From positions 1 to 11,721 of the forward strand of contig VGMA01000044.1 of the NCBI GenBank assembly GCA_016866575.1: DNA of 11,721 nucleotides, read 5' to 3'. This stretch comes from Chlamydiota bacterium (GTDB lineage Bacteria > Chlamydiota > Chlamydiia > Chlamydiales > VGMA01). Under the pieces are notes generated by a model, which searched no databases, was not told the DNA's origin, and was given only the letters and a program-made list of their open reading frames with translations. A program made the position numbers and the translations under genes. How positions within the stretch are numbered: the stretch's first letter is position 1; every line of letters begins with the position of its first letter. Positions 7,419-11,721 of the stretch are shown in pieces.

Positions 7419-10400
7419 TTAAACTCCTTTAAAATCAAGGGTAGGACATCAACGATATTTGGCGACCAAGAAAGGCCGCGCTGATAGACGACTTTTGATG
7501 CAATGTGTGAAGCAATTGTGGCCTTTTTCTGGATATCTGGTAAATTCTTGATGATGCGTTCGCTGAACTCATTTTTCAGAAGTGGGGGATGATAGTCTAA
7601 AAGAGCTAGTATCAAGGGGTGTTTAGGATCTTGTGGAAGTTCTACATCCATCAAATGGTCGAGAATTTGATAAGTAAAGGTATTGATTTTCTTAGAGACA
7701 AGATCAGATAGTTCTGTGAGGGGTTTATTGGTTTCTCTACGGCTTCTTAAAAGTAAATTCGCTTCAAGGCTAGCTTTTTCCTCAATGTGGGCTAATATTT
7801 CAGGCATTAGTCTTTGTTTAAGATCTAAAAATTCCTCTTCTGAGAGAATCAAACCGATAGATACCTCTAAAGAAGAACAGATGACACCCCCTTTATTGCA
7901 GGAGCTATCTTTAAAAATGAGAACACCACGATCTTCTAAAGCTTTTCTTGCTTCTGGCGTTAAATAGAGATTGGCTCCTTCTACAATGGCTTTAGATGTG
8001 GGTATTCCTGATGGGTCAAGGTAGTCTACATAGTTTTGCGCGTTGAGCGTACGGGGCCTTCCTCCTGCAGGGATGAACACATCAGCTTGTACTTTGTGAA
8101 CATTTTGGCGATAGATTTGGTGCCACTCATTGCCGCTAAGCCAGTTCTTTTCGAGTTTATCACCCTCTTTTTTCCAAAATAAGGTGAGCTGTTGATACTC
8201 ACTTTCATCTTTGCGGGTCAAAATATCGAGCAAAAATCCACCTGAATGGAGTTTTTCAGGAGGATAGTGAGAAATGGGCTTGCCCTGTTTAAAAAGCTTG
8301 ACGAGTTCATCAAGACTTAATCCGATGGGATCGTATATGGTTCCAGATCCGTCAGTAACAGCTAGAAGTCGAGCTGTGTTTGGGTAGAATCGGTACAGAT
8401 TGTATATCTGATTACCAGCAACGTCTCCGTCAGGGCCGCCCGAAATTTTTACTCTGAAGATATCTTTATTGGGATTGATACCATTAGACTCAAGAGCTTT
8501 ATGCATGTAAACATTGACGCCAAGAGAGGTAACTCCATATTCTTTATGGTTGATACCTATTTTTGGCTTACTAGAAATAAAAGCTTTACCTGGCTTGTAC
8601 TCTACGAGTTTTGCATGTTCTGCAATCCATTCGATCATACAGTTATGCATATTTTCGTCAGGGCCAAGATAGATGTACTCCGGTTTTTTCCAGTAATCTA
8701 CCACATCTTTGGCTTTGAGTGTGCCGTCATCTTCGCAGTTGATCAAGGTTAAAAGGCTATGCACATAAGAGCGCTGGCTGTGGTAAAGATAGACTAAACG
8801 TTGTTCTTCTTGAAATTTAGAGATCTTTTGCTTGATCACTTCAGGTTCAACTTTAGAATTCAAAAGCTCATTTTGATAGATCTGTGTTTCTAGTCGTAAA
8901 TCATCAAAAGGCTCAATAAATATCACTCCTTTTGCGCCACCTTCTGGGATGTCTTTATTCTTTTTTTGCTGTGTATAAGCTAAATTGTAGCACTCTGAAA
9001 AAATGTTGATGCGCTCCCATGCTGCTTGCTCATTCCTATAAGGGAAAATGGTGCGAAGACCACCTCTTGAGAGTTCTTTGAAGCGGATATGGAAGCCGAT
9101 AAACGACCTTCCCTTCATAAAAAATATGGCATAAGGCAGCTCTGGAAATTTATCTTTTCTTTCATAAGGTGCTGCATCTAAATATAAAGGATCGAGTCTA
9201 AAACTATGGGCACTCTTATTGGCTCGATAAAAGTTTGTCTTCAGCGTGAAGTGAACAAAATTCATCGCTGCAAATAAGATGTTTTGTCTTCTTGTATCTA
9301 AAGTGATATTGCCTGTATCGATTTTTGATACCAAAGAGAGAAATTTCTCCCTCTTTTTTTCATAAGCTAAGATGTTATGTTTTTTGGGATGGAATTTTGC
9401 TTCAAAAGCCTCGCATAAAAGCTCTGTAAGCTCAGGGTGACGACAAATCCCTTCTTCAATGTTGTAAGCTGAATAGACGTTGTTATCTAAATGCAAAAGG
9501 AACTGGTGTACAAAATGGGTTGTCGATCTTAAGAAATTGGCCATGTTGCCGCTGACCGGGAGTCTTTCTATAAGATCTTGATCTTCAAAATATTTAAGCG
9601 TGCAAAGCTCTTGAAAAAAATCCTCTAAATCTGTAACTTCCCAAGCAGCTTTATCATTTTGCCCATGAATAGCTAAAGACATGACCAGTATGCTAGAGCC
9701 TGAGTAGGGGTCTATGTAAGAAGAGTTGACTCTTGTCATTACGAGGTTGTGTCTATAGATCATTTTTGCTAAGCGGTAGAGAAAGTTGTACTTAGGAGTA
9801 TTTTTCCAAGCAAAAACGATTTGTAAAGAGGGGATTTGGCGCTCTTTCCAATCTTCATTTTTACGCATTTCATACTGCAAATTGTCTCTATCTTGCGCTC
9901 TTTGAAACATTTCTATCGCAATTTGGAGCCTTTCCTCATTCATTGTACGCAAGAAGCGATTGCCTAGTTTTTCTAAAATCTCTTTATGCTCATGAAAATT
10001 GGGATATGAAGAAGTATCTACTGGCTGCGTTTCAATCTTTGTAAAATGAAGGATCGCTATTCTAAGTTTAGCGCTAGCTTGCGGTAAAGCTGTGTCAGAT
10101 ATATAGGTTTGGTAGTGCTTGATTCCAAAGGAGCTGAAATGTTTAAGGATCTGGACATCTGCTTCAGTATTATCTAGACAAAGAACAATCGAACAGCCCG
10201 GAAAGTGGATTTGGATGAAATTGTTTTGCAAATGCAGACCCATCAAATTGTGCGTTATTGTCCGTAGATGCGCTTCTTCGAAATCTTCAAATAATGTGGG
10301 AGGCATGTGCTTTTCTAGCCATAAATAATGCTCTTCAAAGAGTTTAGACTCTTGACTTATGGCGCTTATGAGCTTTTCTTTAGATAGTTTTGACATAGCT

Positions 10401-10450
10401 TCAAGATAGAAAGTCCTTAGTTTTTTGCAAAAATATTTTATACTTTTCAT
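7415..10450 (-). CDS. gdh: NAD-specific glutamate dehydrogenase, large (~115 kDa) type
   Basis: Oxidises glutamate to 2-oxoglutarate and ammonia with NAD; a catabolic, cytosolic enzyme. At about 1010 residues it belongs to the large GDH class, not the 450-residue hexameric type. The first ~430 residues are the poorly conserved N-terminal region. The catalytic part has GGLRTIFPYRNEQAAWER (464-481), DIPEGGAKGVIFIEP (501-515, with K508 as the expected substrate lysine), GVTSLGVNVYMHKAL (640-654), the NAD-binding loop SGGPDGDVAGNQI (671-683), AVTDGSGTIYDP (698-709) and EGANLYLTPEARKAL (825-839), then KDSSCNKGGVICSS (848-861) (numbering includes the TTG codon). The start is uncertain: an ATG at 10450 is chosen; an in-frame TTG directly before it (10453) and a later ATG at 10396 (MSKLSKEKL) are alternatives. 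None has a convincing ribosome site. It is the first gene of the gdh-ackA-pta unit, and its end contains the ackA ribosome site. Confidence 0.95.
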   Translation of the reverse strand: MKSIKYFCKKLRTFYLEAMSKLSKEKLISAISQESKLFEEHYLWLEKHMPPTLFEDFEEAHLRTITHNLMGLHLQNNFIQIHFPGCSIVLCLDNTEADVQILKHFSSFGIKHYQTYISDTALPQASAKLRIAILHFTKIETQPVDTSSYPNFHEHKEILEKLGNRFLRTMNEERLQIAIEMFQRAQDRDNLQYEMRKNEDWKERQIPSLQIVFAWKNTPKYNFLYRLAKMIYRHNLVMTRVNSSYIDPYSGSSILVMSLAIHGQNDKAAWEVTDLEDFFQELCTLKYFEDQDLIERLPVSGNMANFLRSTTHFVHQFLLHLDNNVYSAYNIEEGICRHPELTELLCEAFEAKFHPKKHNILAYEKKREKFLSLVSKIDTGNITLDTRRQNILFAAMNFVHFTLKTNFYRANKSAHSFRLDPLYLDAAPYERKDKFPELPYAIFFMKGRSFIGFHIRFKELSRGGLRTIFPYRNEQAAWERINIFSECYNLAYTQQKKNKDIPEGGAKGVIFIEPFDDLRLETQIYQNELLNSKVEPEVIKQKISKFQEEQRLVYLYHSQRSYVHSLLTLINCEDDGTLKAKDVVDYWKKPEYIYLGPDENMHNCMIEWIAEHAKLVEYKPGKAFISSKPKIGINHKEYGVTSLGVNVYMHKALESNGINPNKDIFRVKISGGPDGDVAGNQIYNLYRFYPNTARLLAVTDGSGTIYDPIGLSLDELVKLFKQGKPISHYPPEKLHSGGFLLDILTRKDESEYQQLTLFWKKEGDKLEKNWLSGNEWHQIYRQNVHKVQADVFIPAGGRPRTLNAQNYVDYLDPSGIPTSKAIVEGANLYLTPEARKALEDRGVLIFKDSSCNKGGVICSSLEVSIGLILSEEEFLDLKQRLMPEILAHIEEKASLEANLLLRSRRETNKPLTELSDLVSKKINTFTYQILDHLMDVELPQDPKHPLILALLDYHPPLLKNEFSERIIKNLPDIQKKATIASHIASKVVYQRGLSWSPNIVDVLPLILKEFK

Positions 10451-10453
10451 CAA

Positions 10454-10615
10454 ATTACATACTTTATCTCTGTAGCTTAAGGGTTTATACCTAAGAGAGA
10501 AAGTTAGCTTTTACAAGTTTCATCAAATTTTTAAAAAGTGATGATAAATAAAAGTTTATAAATATAATCATTTTTATAAATAGTTTCTATTTTTTAAGGA
10601 TTTTGGGGAGGTTTT
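10454..10615. promoter_or_regulatory. Divergent intergenic region, gdh / DUF4239 gene
   Basis: This 162-bp AT-rich gap must hold the promoters for both directions. For the plus strand there is a perfect TATAAT (10563-10568), but no good -35 at 16-18 nt. For the minus strand (gdh) the best -10 is TATAAA (10489-10484), preceded by a TTGTAA (10516-10511) at 21 nt, which is too far. A 12-base direct repeat TTTCATCAAATT occurs at 10445-10456 (across the gdh start) and 10518-10529. No operator palindrome is evident. Confidence 0.5.
10605..10611 (+). promoter_or_regulatory. Ribosome binding site that fixes the TTG start
   Basis: GGGGAGG lies 4 nt before TTG at 10616. It is one of the strongest ribosome sites in the window and no ATG lies at a suitable distance, so it supports a TTG start for the following gene. 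Confidence 0.8.
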
Positions 10616-11395
10616 TTGGATACACCTTGTTATACATCTTGGATTTTTACTGCTTTAGGGGTGGTCGTTCCTTCGCTGCTTTTTGTTTTAATGCTCCAGA
10701 TCTGGGCACGAAAAAAAACTCATGCTGATGTATTAAGAAAACATCACGACGTGACAGGCTTCACGTTTAGCATCATCGGCGTTCTTTACAGTGTGATTTT
10801 AGGGTTTACCGTAGTAAGTTCAAAAGATCGTTACAACAATGTAGAACAAAATATTTTGACAGAGACTTTTTCTATTAGCGATCTCTATAGAGATGCTGGA
10901 TACTTTTCTATTAAGGAACGAGATCTCATACGTAATTATTTAAGATCTTATGTAAAGGTGGTTACAGAAAAAGAGTGGAATATTCGCGATGAAACTCCTA
11001 TCTTCTTAGAGTCTGATCGAATTGTAGAAAAACTCTGGGACGTTTATTACAATATAGAGGTCAAAAATACCAAAATGGAAATTTGGTATGGCGAATCGAT
11101 TGCCAAGCTCAATACATTCATCAATGCGGGTCTTGCAAGACAATTTAGCGCTTCACAAAGACTTGGATCGATGATGTGGTGTTTATTGATCAGCGGGGGA
11201 ATCATCACTGTTGGTTTTATGTTCTTTTTTGTGATTGAAAACTTTCGCATTCAGATTCTAATGACAGCTCTTTTAACAGGTTATCTCTCTTTTATGCTGT
11301 TTTTGATCTATAGCCTTGATTATTTAACAGAAAGTAGGCCTACCTCATTTGTTCGCTTGGTTGAACTCTTTGATGAATGGGATAATGGCGTGTAG
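10616..11395 (+). CDS. DUF4239-family integral membrane protein
   Basis: The biochemical role is unknown; the family is sometimes called bestrophin-like on the basis of layout only. The 259-residue protein has two hydrophobic segments near the N-terminus (about 9-30 and 48-67), a soluble middle (about 70-182) and two more segments (about 185-207 and 212-233), giving four predicted membrane helices with a hydrophilic C-terminal tail. The motif HHDVTGFTFSIIGVLYSVIL (43-62) followed by an aromatic/charged segment and a helix with ETFSISDLYRDA (83-94) matches the DUF4239 pattern H-x-x-x-G-F-x-F-x-x-x-G-x-x-Y-x-V-x-L. The start is TTG with a strong GGGGAGG. It is transcribed alone, divergently from gdh, and converges with the metal ATPase gene. 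Family call is fairly sure; any channel or transporter function is speculation. Confidence 0.8.
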   Translation: MDTPCYTSWIFTALGVVVPSLLFVLMLQIWARKKTHADVLRKHHDVTGFTFSIIGVLYSVILGFTVVSSKDRYNNVEQNILTETFSISDLYRDAGYFSIKERDLIRNYLRSYVKVVTEKEWNIRDETPIFLESDRIVEKLWDVYYNIEVKNTKMEIWYGESIAKLNTFINAGLARQFSASQRLGSMMWCLLISGGIITVGFMFFFVIENFRIQILMTALLTGYLSFMLFLIYSLDYLTESRPTSFVRLVELFDEWDNGV

Positions 11396-11621
11396 CATAC
11401 GTTCTTTGCTTTCTTTTTTCACTCTTTTTTTATGTTTATAATCAATGATTTAGAGATAAATCTTTAGTTTTCTTTGAAAAATATCCATTAGCATGCCTAA
11501 TACAGATAATACTGTTCATTTCAAAGCTTTTGGTGTTTAAGATATGAACAATTTAAAGAATGTATATAGGCACGTTGTTGTCATTTAAGGGGAGTAGATC
11601 TTTTAGGAAAAGATTCTGATT
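11396..11621. other. Intergenic gap without recognised genes
   Basis: The gap lies between two convergent genes. T-rich runs at 11411-11430 follow the DUF4239 gene, but only a 4-bp stem precedes them. A 7-bp hairpin ATCTTTT/AAAAGAT (11598-11614) follows the stop of the minus-strand gene by 7 nt and may help end it, but no T run follows. Two ATG-started frames of 15 and 14 codons lack ribosome sites. I see nothing else. Confidence 0.5.
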
Positions 11622-11721
11622 TTATCTACGTAGAAGGCGTAAGCTATTGAGCCCGACGAGTACAGTGCCTCCTTCGTGCAAAATCACAGCGACCCAAAGG
11701 GGAATGTATCCAAGTAAAGAG
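11622..11721 (-). CDS. Heavy-metal P-type ATPase, C-terminal 32 residues
   Basis: Only the 3' end of the gene is in the window; its start lies beyond base 11721. The minus strand reads SLLGYIPLWVAVILHEGG followed by TVLVGLNSLRLLRR and a TAA at 11624-11622. This is the typical last membrane helix and terminal L-N-x-L-R-L-L motif of P1B-type (Zn/Cd/Co-exporting, ZntA/CadA-like) ATPases, which pump metal ions across the inner membrane using ATP. The metal cannot be judged because the CPC/SPC motif and the ATPase domains are outside. It converges with the DUF4239 gene. Confidence 0.75.
   Translation of the reverse strand, partial: SLLGYIPLWVAVILHEGGTVLVGLNSLRLLRR

Noticed and set aside
8026..8752. 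Open frames opposite or out of frame inside gdh
   Set aside because: The catalytic region of GDH is continuous and well conserved here, so these are frame shadows.
11047..11250. Minus-strand 67-codon frame inside the DUF4239 gene
   Set aside because: It is antisense to a gene with clear family motifs and lacks a ribosome site.
11394..11430. Possible terminator after the DUF4239 gene
   Set aside because: T runs are present, but the only stem is 4 bp (AGCA/TGCT) with a 9-base loop, too weak to call.
11437..11442. TATAAT hexamer in the right-hand gap
   Set aside because: No -35 at a usable distance (nearest TTGCTT is 25 nt away) and no gene downstream on that strand.
11494..11587. Two short plus-strand frames (15 and 14 codons)
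   Set aside because: No ribosome binding sites, no similarity to known peptides, and frames of this size are expected by chance.

Overview
The window looks like a piece of a moderately AT-rich bacterial chromosome, most probably from a chlamydia-related organism (Chlamydiota, environmental lineage). Reasons: a heat-shock operon hrcA-grpE-dnaK with no dnaJ attached, an HrcA with a short extra C-terminal tail, a DnaK N-terminus (RKSNKIIGIDLGTTNSC) of chlamydial style, and a P1B-type ATPase C-terminus of the kind found there. The phylum assignment is an inference; I cannot name a genus. No rRNA, tRNA, CRISPR array, insertion sequence or phage gene is visible.

Layout from left to right: (1) bases 1-697, minus strand, the N-terminal 232 codons of an exported, Ser/Asn-rich protein carrying two related ~40-residue modules and a 48-bp tandem repeat cut by the window edge; (2) a bidirectional hairpin terminator at 766-795; (3) the minus-strand stress operon hrcA (4374) - grpE - dnaK (809), read from an extended -10 promoter (4395-4423) beside a degenerate CIRCE operator (4431-4457); (4) a tightly coupled minus-strand metabolic operon, gdh (NAD-glutamate dehydrogenase, large type) - ackA - pta, with 4-nt and 19-nt overlaps; (5) a divergent intergenic region (10454-10615); (6) a plus-strand DUF4239 membrane protein with a TTG start; (7) a 226-bp gap without recognisable genes; (8) the last 32 codons of a minus-strand heavy-metal P-type ATPase.

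How the genes fit together: GDH turns glutamate into 2-oxoglutarate, ammonia and NADH, feeding the TCA cycle. Pta and AckA convert acetyl-CoA to acetate with one ATP made by substrate-level phosphorylation (reversible). Their translational coupling suggests one amino-acid-catabolism/acetate-overflow module. No clear terminator separates pta from hrcA, and the CIRCE lies only 13 nt past the pta stop, so read-through into the chaperone operon is possible. HrcA would repress its own operon through CIRCE; GrpE and DnaK form the nucleotide-exchange/chaperone pair.

Most of the window is ordinary core genome. The parts that deserve a second look are the repeat-bearing exported protein at the left edge, the CIRCE/promoter geometry, the gdh-ackA-pta arrangement, and the DUF4239 gene.
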